Shown in pieces: positions 35,638 to 46,080 of a DNA stretch of 64,000 nucleotides. A program made the translations under genes and the position numbers. Source of the stretch: Antitrichia curtipendula (taxonomy: Eukaryota; Streptophyta; Bryopsida; Hypnales; Leucodontaceae); NCBI GenBank assembly GCA_951230915.1, contig OX579641.1, forward strand, positions 2,852,001-2,916,000. The letters run 5' to 3'. Below the pieces are notes generated by a model that saw only the letters and a program-made list of their open reading frames with translations, did no database searches and was not told where the DNA came from. The first letter of the stretch is position 1, and each line of letters starts with the position of its first letter.

Positions 35638-36749
35638 CAGGGTTGTCATAATGGACGGGTTGAGGTGATCAAACATGACGGACGGACGGGCGAATCGGAC
35701 CGAACGGTCAGACGCCTTTTATTTTTCTAATTTTCCAATTGAGAAGTCACTTCCACGGTGGCGGTCCACGCTAGAATCAGGGCGTGGACGTGAAAGTCGA
35801 GGCGGGGACGTCAGTGCATGGCGCGGATGTGAAAGTCGGGGCGGGGACGTCAATGCAGGGCGCAAACGTGGGGGGCGCAAAATTCTGGTCAAAGCGTGGA
35901 CTTTTGGTCAAGACGTGGACGCAGGGGCACGGAGGTCCCGCCAGGGTGCAGACTTTTGGTTAAGGTGTGGACTTTTGGTCAGGACGTGGACTTTTGGTCA
36001 GGACATGGACACAGGGGCATAGAGGTCCCGCCAGGGCGCAGACTTCTGGTCAAGGCGCGGATATTAAGGTGCGGACGTCAAGGCGCGAATGTCCCACCCC
36101 TCAGTCATAGTATGGAGGAAGTTAAAATAGAAGTTGAACTTGGTCATGGGATTCTTCTTTCCCATGGAGAGGGGGAACTCATTAATGCAGCCAACCCTTA
36201 ATTTGATTTCAGGGAATATCTTGAAGTTAATGGGTCCAACCACTTTTTGAGTTCAACGACAATGTATGGAAGCATGTTGCTCCCTTCTTGGGCCCGGGCC
36301 TCTCTTTCTTGCCTTCACCAAGCGCTTGAGAACTAGGGCTCACCCAAAAATTAATAATTTAGAAAATGAAAATGAACTTCCAAACAAGAAGGATAAAATT
36401 TGTGTGAGTAGAATCCCAAAGGGTTTGGAGTCCTAATGAAAGAGAAGGTACATATTTGTTTATATTTGAGTTTAAGGATTCATTTTTTATTCTTCTAAAG
36501 TTCTAATTAGAACCTATTTGGAATTTAGGGTTTGGAGTTTACAAATCAAATCATAACCAACTTATGTTTTTTGGGCTTTTTGTTGAAGGCTTTATTTTTG
36601 AAATAAATAGCTACAAGGGTTTGGATTGAAAATTTGAAATCAAATACAAATTATAATGCATTGAAATATATTAGAAGGATTTGTTTTCGAAAAAAGAGGC
36701 TACAAGGGTTTGGATCTTCAAAACTTCAATGGTATATTCTTAGAATGGT

Positions 36750-37235
36750 GATCCTATAAGGTTTTGGGATTAAAATCTAATACTACTTAAGTTATTTTGG
36801 AATTCAAGTTCAACGGTATATTTTGGTAATGGGGATACCAATTACCAAACCGGTTTGGGTCTTTGGGATTGAAATTAAATACTAGTCATGTTATTTTGGA
36901 ATTCAATCATTCAACTTGAAAATTTAATTTGTGTAATGGGATGATCCTATAAGATTTTGGGATTGAAATCTAATACTACTTAAGTTATTTTGGAATTCAA
37001 GTTCAACGGTATATTTTGGTAATGGGAATACCAATTACCAAACCGGTTTGGGTCTTTGGGATTGAAATTAAATACTAGTCATGTTATTTTGGAATTCAAT
37101 CATTCAACTTAAAAATTTAATTTGTGTAATGGGATGATCCTATAAGGTTTTGGGATTAAAATCTAATACTACTTAAGTTATTTTGGAATTCAAGTTCAAT
37201 GGTACTTTTTGGTAATGGGATTGGAGAAGGCTTTG
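36750..37235. repeat. 193-bp tandem repeat, about 2.5 copies
   Basis: GATCCTATAAG(G/A)TTTTGGGA starts at 36750, 36943 and 37136, followed each time by AATACTACTTAAGTTATTTT. Copies are nearly identical, so the duplication is recent. Confidence 0.85.
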
Positions 37236-37394
37236 GAATTGAGATAAAATACTTGTTAAGATTTTTGTGGAATTCACCTTCAACTTTTTTTTTGGAAGGG
37301 GCTACTAGAGGGTTTAGGATTGCAATGAAGTACTACTTAAAATATTTGTGTGTTCAAGTGTGTGAGTTTGCATGTTCAAGTTTGTCACAGAGAG

Positions 37395-37535
37395 AGCTCA
37401 AATTTGGCTTGGAGGGAGTTCGAACTTTTCTTGGAAAAAGTTCAAACTTGGCTTGGAGGGAGTTCAAACTTTTCTTGGAGGGAGTTCAAACTTGGCTTGG
37501 AGGAAGTTCCAACTTGGCGTGGAGGGAGTTCAAGT
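37395..37535. repeat. ~24-bp tandem repeat
   Basis: The unit GGAGGGAGTTCAAACTTGGC alternates with GGAGGGAGTTCAAACTTTTC, roughly six copies. It encodes repetitive peptides in several frames, none convincing. Confidence 0.8.
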
Positions 37536-37965
37536 CTGTCACTTGGATAAGTTTCCACATATACACCCAAGTCAGGGCGGGGACATCTGGACAAGGCGCG
37601 GATGCCTGGATAGGGCACAGACGTTTTGGAGGGGTGCGGACGCCTGGACAGGGAGCGGACGTCAGGGCGTGCGGACGTAGGAATGCGGACATCCCACCCC
37701 TCAGTCATAGTATGGGGGGAAGTCAAAATAGAAGTTGAACTTGGTCATGGGATTTTTCTTTCCCCATGGAGAGGGGGAACCCATTAATGCAGCCAACTCT
37801 TAATTTGATTTTAGGGAATATCTTGAAGTCAATAGCTACATTAAAGGGTCCAATCACTTTTTGAGTTCAAAGACAATGTATGGAAGCATGTTGCTCCCTT
37901 CTTTGGCTCGGACCTCTTCTTTTTGCCTTGATCAAGCACTTGAGAACTAAGACCCACCCTCCAAA

Positions 37966-38701
37966 AAAAGAAATTTCAAAAAATGAAAATTGGCTTGCAC
38001 GCTTCATGAAAAATAAATTTTAAAGTAGACGCTAGAAGTTTTTGGATTTATAACAAAAGACAAGGTACAGATTTTTTAAATTCAAGTTGAAGGATGCATT
38101 TTCGAATTCTCCAAATAGAAACTAAAAGGGTTTAGAGTTCAAAAAACAAATCAAATACGTTTCATATTTTGTAGAGTTCTAAGTGAGTGGGTTTATTTTT
38201 GGTAATGGGGGCTACAAGTGTTTGAAAATTGGAATTCTCATAATTAACGTATTACAATGTATTCAAATGTAGTTCTCTTTTTTGGATTCGAGTTCAAATG
38301 TTCAATGCTTCATTTTACTGATTTTAGTAACGAGAGCCTAATTATGTTTGGATTTAGCCATTTAGGAATTGAAATCAAATACCTCTTCTTTTATTTTTGG
38401 ATTTAGGTTGTTTTTAAAAAAAATCAAATAATCAATTAGATACTAAAATTATCTTGGCAAAAAATCGAATACAATTTGTTTTATATTTGGGGTTCAAGTT
38501 AAATGGTTCCTTTCATAATTGTAATCTAGACATGTACTTATGTTTGGAATTGAAGTAAAATACAATCATTTTTTTGCTTGCAAAAAAGTTCAACGGTTTT
38601 GGGTTTGGTAATAGGATAGTACATCAAGTTTTCAACCTCTAAAATTCTACTTTAATTTGAGCTCACCATGAGCAATGGAACTCCCTAAACACTAATTGTA
38701 A
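37966..38701. other. AT-rich intergenic, no gene seen
   Basis: It has a general resemblance to the AT-rich part between the two GC-rich blocks upstream (TTTTTGGTAATGGGG...), but no repeat unit is clear. Confidence 0.35.
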
Positions 38702-39379
38702 TTAACCCCTAAAGGTTTTTGACTATATTTTCACCAAAACCACTCTAAAACTGTCATTTTTAAGACAACCACCAAATTTTAGAAAAAACACAATTTAAGA
38801 CAAATTTAACCATAGGATCTTTTACTAAAATGATTTGAAAAGATGTGGAAAAAATTTCAAAAATTTCCGCTGTGTAGATTGCAAGATATTAGTGTTTGAA
38901 GTTACAAAAATCCTTTTTTTACCACTGTGAAAATCCGGGCAGCTGCACTTCAGAAGGCAATATTTGTATGAAATAAAGTCCAAATGGTTGTAACTCTTTG
39001 AATTCATTCTTCAATTCAAGTTGGCTACATGCTTAAAAAATTTCAAATCATTTGGAATTGTACAACATGTATACAAAAAATAATAAGTAGAAAGAAGTAG
39101 AAAATGAGCCAAAATACTAAATTGTAAACAATTTATTTATGAAATTGAAAAATTCCAATCCCAATGGTAAAAATGTTTTAATAAACAATATACAATTAAC
39201 ATTGTTGTTTTTTTCCAAAAATATTAAAAACTGAATTAAATAAAGGATTTCAAACTTTTTTGGTAATGCATAGATTCTATAACTAGTGACAAACTACCCC
39301 AAACTAAAACTCCTCATCACTTTTGACTCATCGATCAAAATGGGATGATCCAAAGCTTCCCACTTAGATAAAAATCTAA
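38702..39379. mobile_element. TTAA-flanked subfamily B, left part only
   Basis: TTAACCCCTAAAGGTTTTTG, TTTTCACCAAAACC, CGGGCAGCTGCACTTCAGAA and TTGGCTACATGCTTAAAAAA follow the 18590 copy in order. The match stops at AAAAATCTAA, where the TA-flanked element at 39382 begins. The right part does not resume after it. Confidence 0.72.
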
Positions 39380-39381
39380 TA

Positions 39382-39957
39382 AGGTAGTATGCTCTTAAAG
39401 CGACCATTTAAGAGCAGATCGCCTTTTCAGGGAAGTTAAACTTATTGAAACAATTTTCAGTAAATTTATATAGGAAGAAAAATGGAATTGGCATCTAACC
39501 CAAGTCGTTTCATATTTTTCAGACCTTTGTAGCATTAGTTATGAATTTTTGAAGTTCAAACACAGTGGTTCCTACAAGCGACCACCTTCTGAAATGTACA
39601 CAGTTCGTACATTGAAGAAAGCAAAATGTACCTCTGTGTCATGATCGCTTTTAGAACATGAGCGCTTTTAGGGCATAAGGTAGGCACCCCCAAAATGGCA
39701 CCTGACCTTAAAGTGCCATCTACAGGTTGTGTACATTTTCAAAATCAATTATGTACCTATTTGGCTGGAGCACTTTCAGAAACAAACTTTGACCCTTAAT
39801 AACTTTTGCATACGGTGTCCAAATGCCACGTTCTCTAGTGCATTGGAACCTCCTTTCACTTGCCAATAAGAATATATGAAAATTTGACCAGTCTAATAGT
39901 AGTAACTAGGCTCAGTAGCAAAAAGTGGCGTTTTTGGGTGTACCCACCTTACTACCT
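39382..39957. mobile_element. TA-flanked MITE family D, reverse of 47279 copy, interrupted by a family C element
   Basis: The ends are AGGTAGTATGCTCTTAAAGC and TACTACCT, with TA on both outer sides (39380-39381, 39958-39959). Without the 272 bp insert it would be about 302 bp, close to the 279 bp copy at 47279. The interior AAGTCGTTTCATATTTTTCA and TAATTGTACC-type sequences match that copy in reverse. Confidence 0.75.
39678..39949. mobile_element. TA-flanked MITE family C, copy 1, nested in the family D element
   Basis: It begins AGGTAGGCACCCCCAAAATG and ends TTTTTGGGTGTACCCACCT. TA occurs on both sides (39676-39677, 39950-39951). Removing the insert and one TA rejoins the D end as GGGCATACTACCTTA. 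The interior matches copy 2 at 40603 almost throughout (CCTCCTTTCACTTGCC, GCAAAAAGTGGCG). Confidence 0.82.
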
Positions 39958-39959
39958 TA

Positions 39960-40600
39960 TTGAGTTTGGGGAAGCCAATCAAAGTTCACAGGTTCAATTT
40001 GAGTCCACCAAACTCCATTTGATAGCTGAAACTTTTGGGGCTTGTATATACTTCATCCAATGTTTTTTTTCAATAAATTTTTTTGGATTATGCTCTCCTT
40101 GCGGTCTAGTTATTGTGGTAAAATTTTATGTCAATCCAAGTTGTTTTGAATGTTTGGGAGCAATTCAAAATTCAAAATCCTGACATTTTTGGATTACACT
40201 GAACTTCAATAGTTTGTTTCTTCTTCATACAATGTTTGTTTCCAATAGATTGTTTTGGAAAAGTTATGCATACTAGTCTAGTTTGTGTGGTTAAAATTTC
40301 ACATCAATCCAAGAATTTATGAGTGACTGAGAAGCATTTTAGTAAAAAGAGATTTAGCCTTAGATGTGTTTCTTTGCTATTTTTTGAAATTTCAATGCCA
40401 TTTTGCAGACTCACCAAATTCAAAACTTTATTATGGGCAAAATCACACATGATGGTCAACCATGTCACCTGCTCAATAACCTAAAATCACACACATGGGA
40501 TGGCAATTTCTCATTACAAAGTCATTTCCATTTCTTCACTGTTTGGTGCACTTCTGAGGGGTGGTTCTTAATGCTCAAACTGTTTTCAAGCCTCCTCCTA
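39960..40600. other. Intergenic between MITE copies
   Basis: AT-rich, no gene. The 107-codon ORF at 39860-40183 overlaps the element and has no motif. Confidence 0.35.
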
Positions 40601-40602
40601 TA

Positions 40603-40872
40603 AGGTAGGTAAGCCCAAATGTGCCACTGACCTTAAACCGCCATCTTTACCATTTGTACATCTCCAAAATCAGTTTTGTACCTATGTGGAAGAAACGCTT
40701 TTAGAACCAAACTTTGTTCCTTAATAACTTGCATACAGTATCCAAATGCCATGTTCTCTGGTGCGTTGGAACCTCCTTTCACTTGCCTACAAGAACATAT
40801 GAAAATTGGACTAGTCTAATAATAGTAATTAGGCTCAATAGCAAAAAGTGGCGGTTTTGGGTGTACCTACCT
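40603..40872. mobile_element. TA-flanked MITE family C, copy 2 (270 bp)
   Basis: It begins AGGTAGGTAAGCCCAAATG, ends GGTTTTGGGTGTACCTACCT and is flanked by TA at 40601-40602 and 40873-40874. It is collinear with copy 1. The right TA directly abuts the RDR exon fragment. Confidence 0.82.
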
Positions 40873-40874
40873 TA

Positions 40875-41031
40875 GACTTGATTGTCCTTCTATCTCTTGG
40901 TGGAGTTTTAACTTCCTTTTTCAAACAACTGGTTGGGGATGCTATTGAAAACATCAAGAATATCTTCACGGATTTTGATCTTGCCATGGAAGGTACATGC
41001 CGGCCTCTACAAATTTGCTTGAGAATAGTCC
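40875..41031 (+). pseudogene. RDR (RNA-dependent RNA polymerase) exon fragment
   Basis: The frame reads DLIVLLSLGGVLTSFFKQLV, GDAIENIKNIFTDFDLAMEG. It parallels the RDR exon at 60194-60342 on the other strand (DLIVLLSLGRVPPSFFLNLL...NVAIK), with the DLIVLLSLG core identical. The exon part ends at 40992 in GAAG|GTACAT, and the donor falls in the same codon phase as in the RDR gene. About 39 bp of intron-like sequence follows before the Harbinger-type terminus at 41035. Divergence beyond the core suggests a paralogue rather than a recent copy of the neighbour. Only this exon is present. Confidence 0.75.
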
Positions 41032-41034
41032 TAA

Positions 41035-43583
41035 GAGCATCTCCACCCATTCACGACCAAGCTCCCAGCACGGCAGTTGGGCAGGGCCGGTCAAGAAAAG
41101 GTGGGCCACCGCAAGCCCGGGGAAAGACAAAAAGTGACCGATCACGGCACAAATGTCTCCCCAAACGGTAGTTTCCCGTCCCCGGAAGTTGTTGACTTTG
41201 TATGCTTACTCTCTTCCCAAGGAGATGTCGGACTTTAAATTTTGTCCAATTGTCGAGGCAATAAAAGGGAATAAGAAGGTTTCCTTGGTTGCCGTGAATT
41301 GTTGTTTTTTTAAATTTTATTTGAATCAAATGAAACGGGGAATTTCATTGCAAAAGAAAGGGAACAACACCCCCCGCCACCCGTGTATTGTTTTTGTTAT
41401 CAATGAAAATTGTCCATATATTTCAAAGAAAAAAAAAGGTAGGAAAGAATACAATGAAGTACAAAGTAATAAGCAATGCCGGTCTCTTTGAAATGGAATT
41501 TATTTCACTTGCTTCCAAAAAAGAAAAAGAAAAATGACAAGGAAGACTTGTAATTATAAAGAACTAAAATTGACATTGCCTTGGAATAAATAAAAAATTT
41601 GACATTAACTTGAAATGACTTTCTCTTTTTTTTATAAAAGATTTCAATTTAAGATTTTGTATTAAACCAAGATAATGTGAGTAGTAAAAATGTGCTCTAG
41701 GTGTACTTGTAGTAGACCTCGAGGTAGTCCTGAAGCACATATCAAGCACTCCTCAAGCATTTTTTGTTATTTTTTTTAATTTTGAGAATGATTTCTTAAT
41801 TTTCTAAATTTTTTACCATTCCAAGGCAATAAAAATAGTGGAAATGTACTCTAAGCGTGCTTGAGGTCTACTTTATGCATACTTAAAGCAATTTATGATT
41901 TTTATTTATTTATTTAATAAAAGATTTCAATTGAAGATTTTGTTTTAAATCAAGGTAATGTAAGTAGTGAAAATGTGCTTGAGGTATGTTTGAGGTAGAC
42001 CTCAAGCACACTTCAAGCATTATTAGTCATGTTTTAAATTATAAAAAGAGGTATTTAGTTTTTAGTTTTTTCTTCATTGGAAGGCATTGAAAAATGGTAG
42101 AAATGTAATCTAAGTGTACTTAAGGTCTACTTTAAGCACAATTCAAACACATTAGGTTTAAATTTAGTATTTTTATTAAAAGATTTCACTTTATTTTCTT
42201 TTTAAATTGAAGGTAATGTAAGTAGTGGAAATGTGCTTGAGGTGTGCTTGATGTAGACCTCAAGCACATCTCAAGCACATCTCAAGTATTTTTATTTTAT
42301 TTTTTAAATTTTAAAAATAATTCTTAGTTTTAAAATTTTCCTTCATTCCAAGGGAATGAGAATAGTGGAAATGTACTCTAAGTGTGCTTGAGGTCTACTT
42401 TAAACATACTTCAAGCACTTTAAGATTTTTGGTATTCTTCTTATACAAGACTTCAATTTAGGATATTTTCTTAGACCAAGGTAATATAACTAGTGGAAAT
42501 GTGCTAGAGTTGTGTTTGAAATAAACCTCGAGCGCACCTCAAGCATACCTCTAGCATTCTTTGTTATGATTAATTATTATGAACAAAGGAATATAATTTT
42601 TAGATTTTCGTTCATTGAAAGGCAATGAAAATGGTAGAAATATACTTTAATTGTACTTGAGGTCTACTTTAAACATACTTCAAACACTTGTGCTCACACT
42701 TTACAAAAAAAAATTTGAGTTCAATAGAACTTTAAAAAGTTCATAGTGTACTTGAGGTGTGCTTGAGGTCTACCTCAAGCACACCTCAAGCACACTTCTA
42801 AAATTGACATTGTCTTAATATTTTAAAAAAATAAAATAAAATTTTAAAGAAGTCAATTTTTAAACAAAACTTAAAAGTGCTCATAGTGTGCTTGAGGTGT
42901 GCTTGAGGTAGACCTCAAGCACACCTCAAGCACACTTCTACAATTGACATTTTCTTCAAATTAGAGAATTTTTTTTTTAATAGAAGTTCAATTTGCAAAT
43001 TAAACTAGAAAGTGCTTAAAGTAATATAGCCTTTTTGTAAATTTAATATGTGAAAAAATTGAAAGTAGAAACTTTTGTTGTGGACTTATAAGGGGTCAAA
43101 TTTTTCGAAGTGTAATGTGGTTTATTTGATTTTAATGTGAATTCTTGATTATTTATTCTTTTTTGAAAATGAATTTTATTTTTATTTTTTTTAATCTACA
43201 ATTAAAGTAAAGTCTGGTTTAGGTATAGATTAGATTGAGGTCTTGCAAATCAGGTCAACATTAGAAGCACCCATTTATCATTGTGGCAATGGCTCCCGGC
43301 AATGGCTTGCGGCATTTTTGAATGTTGAACACAACAGGCAAGAACCTCACTATTTATCTCCCTGCAGCTTATCTCCCAGCAAATACGTTATTTTTAAACT
43401 TTTTCAAATTCCCAAAACCTAACAACTTTCATGTAAAGTCTACCAATTCACAACTAACTTGTGAGATTGACTTTGGCCGTGAATGAGTGGGGGGCATCCC
43501 CGGCCAAATAGAACCCAGGAGGAGCCAGGCCCAGGCCACCCCATTCCCCGTGCCATTTTGGCCGTGAATGGGTGGAGATGCTC
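41035..43583. mobile_element. Harbinger-type non-autonomous element, 2549 bp, 21-bp perfect TIRs, TAA target duplication
   Basis: GAGCATCTCCACCCATTCAC(G) at the left equals the reverse complement of the right end exactly over 21 bp. TAA lies at 41032-41034 and 43584-43586. These are the end type and 3 bp target of PIF/Harbinger elements. A second, imperfect copy of the right-end motif (GGCCGTGAATGAGTGG) sits at 43477. No transposase is encoded; the interior is mostly a palindromic repeat array. Confidence 0.85.
41690..42946. repeat. Array of palindromic GTGCTTGAGG/CCTCAAGCAC repeats
   Basis: Ten or so blocks of the type GTGCTTGAGGTNTGCTTGAG joined to their complement recur at intervals of about 100-150 bp. 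The two best are 42745-42796 and 42885-42936; the latter is a 25 bp perfect inverted repeat with a 2 bp loop. Between blocks, GTAAGTAGTGGAAATGT and AAAAGATTTCAATT sequences also repeat. Confidence 0.8.
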
Positions 43584-43608
43584 TAAACCGCGTCAATTAC
43601 TTCCATTA

Positions 43609-44339
43609 GAGCATCTCCACGCCTGGCACCTCAAGGAGGGGTGACAAAGGTGGGTTTGGAGTGCCTGGGGAGCACGCCAGATTGAAACTGGCTTTGCTGC
43701 CCCACGCTTGACACACCATTGGAGACACGCCAACTAAATTTTCACTCCGCCCAAGTAAAAGTGACTCCACGTCATGGCAGGCACGAGCTTTGTCAGAGCA
43801 GCCTTGATTCCCACACTTTCATAACATTATTAACCTTCAATGGGGGGGGCCCTTTTGCTCCCCCCATATCAGGACCCCCCCCCATTCGTCGATATGGTCT
43901 TGTCAGAGCTACAGGGATCTCCAAACCAATTGGATGTACTCAATTATAACTAAAATTCCCCCCAGGCATCCAAGGGGGGATTATACCTCATGTCAGAGGG
44001 AGTGCAGTCGTGCGGTTAACAATGTTATGTTGCTCTCAGTCATGCCCCCTTTCCTTGAGCTCCTTGTGGCCATCATCTCCTTCCGTTTTGCAAATGCTTT
44101 TGAAGCTCTGGAGGTGAATTAGCAAGGGCTGGAGGTTTGATTCGTTTGGCTTGAAGACAGGAGTACTGTGGCTGAATGAGTTACTGAGGTGGGAGGCCAG
44201 GTTATCTTTTGGGCCTCAAGACATAAATTATGTACCTCAATTAGCAAGGGCGGGAGTGTTTTTTTGTGGCTTTGATTGTTAAATTAGCAAGAGTGTGAGG
44301 ATTCTGTTTGGGCTTGAAGACATGAGTTCTATGGATGAA
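43609..44339. mobile_element. Possible Harbinger-type element with one recognised end
   Basis: TTA followed by GAGCATCTCCACGCC at 43606 looks like a Harbinger-type left end, 23 bp outside the right end of the 2549 bp element. GC-rich sequence follows to about 44130. ORFs at 43719-44122 are not recognised and no right end was found. Confidence 0.35.
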
Positions 44340-45242
44340 TTAACCCCTAAATTAAATGTATTTGACTATGTTTCCACCAAAAACGCTCTAAAACTGCCAT
44401 TTCTAGTACAAGACCCAAATTTTTGAAATAAATCATTTTTGGACATATGTAACCGTAGGATTTTGTAGTACAATGGTTTGAAAAGATGTGAAAAAAATTT
44501 CAGAATTTTTTACTATGTAGATTGCAAGATATTAGTGTTTGAAATGACAAAGTCCTTTTTTTTATCCTGCGAAAAAACGGGCAGCTGCACTTCAGAAGGT
44601 CATATTTATATAACAAAATGTTCAAAATGGTGGTTACTCTTTGGACTCATTCTGCAAATCAAGTTGGCTACATGCTTGAAAAATTTCAGATCATTTGGAG
44701 TTGTAGATGATATAGGGAAAAAATAGTAAGCAAAAAGAAGTATAAAATGATTCAAAATACCTAATCGTTAATAATTTATTTATGGAATTGAAAAATTACA
44801 ATCCCAATGGTTGGAATGTTGTGATAAACAATCTACACCCATTTCTTTAAAAAAATTCAAAAATATTGAAAATTGAGTTAAATAAAGGACTTCAAAGTTT
44901 ATTTAAGAGTAGAGAATCCATAACTCTTCACAAACTACCCACAAACTAAAACTCCCACAACTTTCATCTCATTAATCCAAATTGAGTGATTCAAAGCTTT
45001 CCATGTACATACAGATCTAGAGAATCGATTTCAAATTTTAATTTAAAAAAAAATTGATTTTTCAAGAATTTTTTTTTACTGCCCAAACTGCCTGTCGAAC
45101 AATGAAAATAACATATTATACCATAAGTTTTAAATTGTGTAGTCAAAAGCTATGGCAATTGTTGGGCCTTTAAAGCTACTCTTTGGGAAAATGTTGTATG
45201 AAAATTTCAAAGAAAAAAAATAAAAACTCCATTTGTAGTGAG
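44340..45242. mobile_element. TTAA-flanked subfamily B, left part, stopped at a hAT-like insertion
   Basis: TTAACCCCTAAATTAAATGT onward is collinear with the 18590 copy through CGGGCAGCTGCACTTCAGAA and TTGGCTACATGCTTGAAAAA, up to TTTGTAGTGAG. At that point TAGGGTTGTCATAGTGGACG begins. Confidence 0.75.
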
Positions 45243-45449
45243 TAGGGTTGTCATAGTGGACGGACGGATGGTTTGCCCGTCCGATAGAGGTCTCGCCCGT
45301 CCGATGTGGTCAACACTAAATTGACTTTCTTCCATTGAAAAAACAGGTGATGTGGATGCCACTTCGACGCCACCTGGCTGCTAAGTAGGATTCAGGGCGC
45401 GGACGAATGTCAGGGTGGGGACGAGACTAGGTCGGGGCGTGTACGTTTT
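45243..45449. mobile_element. hAT-like terminal fragment
   Basis: It begins TAGGGTTGTCATAGTGGACG directly after the octamer GTAGTGAG. It shares its end and the GC-rich GGGCGCGGACG-type interior with the sequence from 35638. It breaks off at 45449, where subfamily A interior sequence starts. Confidence 0.5.
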
Positions 45450-46080
45450 TTTGCTAGAACAATCTCACCATTGGGATTAATGCATTTTAATTCCATATAA
45501 AAGATATTAGTATTTTAGATTTTCCTACTATCTCTACCTACTTCTACTTAACAATTATTTTAATAATGAAAATGAAGTCTTTTTGAATTTTTATTTTTTT
45601 TGCTAGATTCTCAACTCAATTTTCCATTGTAAAGATTTAAAGCTCAAAACTTATTAGTGCAAAACTTTAAAGTTTAAAATGTTCAAAGTCAAAACATCTA
45701 ATCGCACAATGTGCTGAAAAACTAATTTTTTATGGGTTTAGGGTTTAGGATTTAGGGTTTAGGTTACAACAATTTTTGTAACTTTTGACTACATGGTTTA
45801 AAAGTTATTGCACGATATGTGATTTTCTTTGAACTTTGGGCAACCCGGGCAACTCAGAAAATTTCTTTTAAAATGACTTTTAAAAGAATAAAAATTTAAA
45901 ATTGGTCAAAAAAATTTAGCACACAAACTAGAAGAAAGAGCGCAATTTTTTCAACAAGTTTTTATCTAATTCAGGCATTGGATGCAAAAGTTATACCACT
46001 TTGAATTGGACTTCAAAGTATGTGAGGAATACTTTTGGTCCCTTTAGGCGATGAAGGGTTAACCTATATGCTGTAGAGTT
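45450..46080. mobile_element. Mosaic of TTAA subfamily A and B pieces with interstitial telomeric repeat
   Basis: 45450-45720 follows the interior of subfamily A (GCTAGAACAATCTCACCATT, GTTCAAAGTCAAAACATCT). At 45734-45762 four TTTAGGG-type units occur. 45764-45900 then follows subfamily B in reverse (AAAAGTTATTGCACGATATG, GGGCAACCCGGGCAACT). A worn right end, GGTCCCTTTAGGCGATGAAGGGTTAA, lies at 46037. Confidence 0.6.

Larger units (their letters stand above)
35638..37965. mobile_element. hAT-like element part with GC-rich minisatellites and internal duplications
   Basis: It starts at CAGGGTTGTCATAATGGACG, directly after the octamer CTCACTAC. A GC-rich minisatellite (GTGGACTTTTGGTCAGGAC type) fills about 35760-36090 and recurs in part at 37565-37690. 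A ~280 bp segment at 36090-36375 is repeated directly at 37683-37965 (CCCACCCCTCAGTCATAGTA onward). ORFs across the minisatellites are by-products of the repeats. The right end is not recognised. Confidence 0.45.

Noticed and set aside
35675..36201. Long GC-rich ORFs rich in Arg and Gly
   Set aside because: They run through a minisatellite; frames stay open because the repeat unit lacks stops, and no codon conservation is visible between the units.
37199..37738. 179-codon ORF on the plus strand
   Set aside because: It spans two tandem repeats and a minisatellite, and other frames are open there as well. No domain is recognisable.
41153..41491. 112-codon ORF inside the 2549-bp Harbinger-type element
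   Set aside because: It does not resemble a transposase or SANT protein and lies in sequence with no other coding sign.
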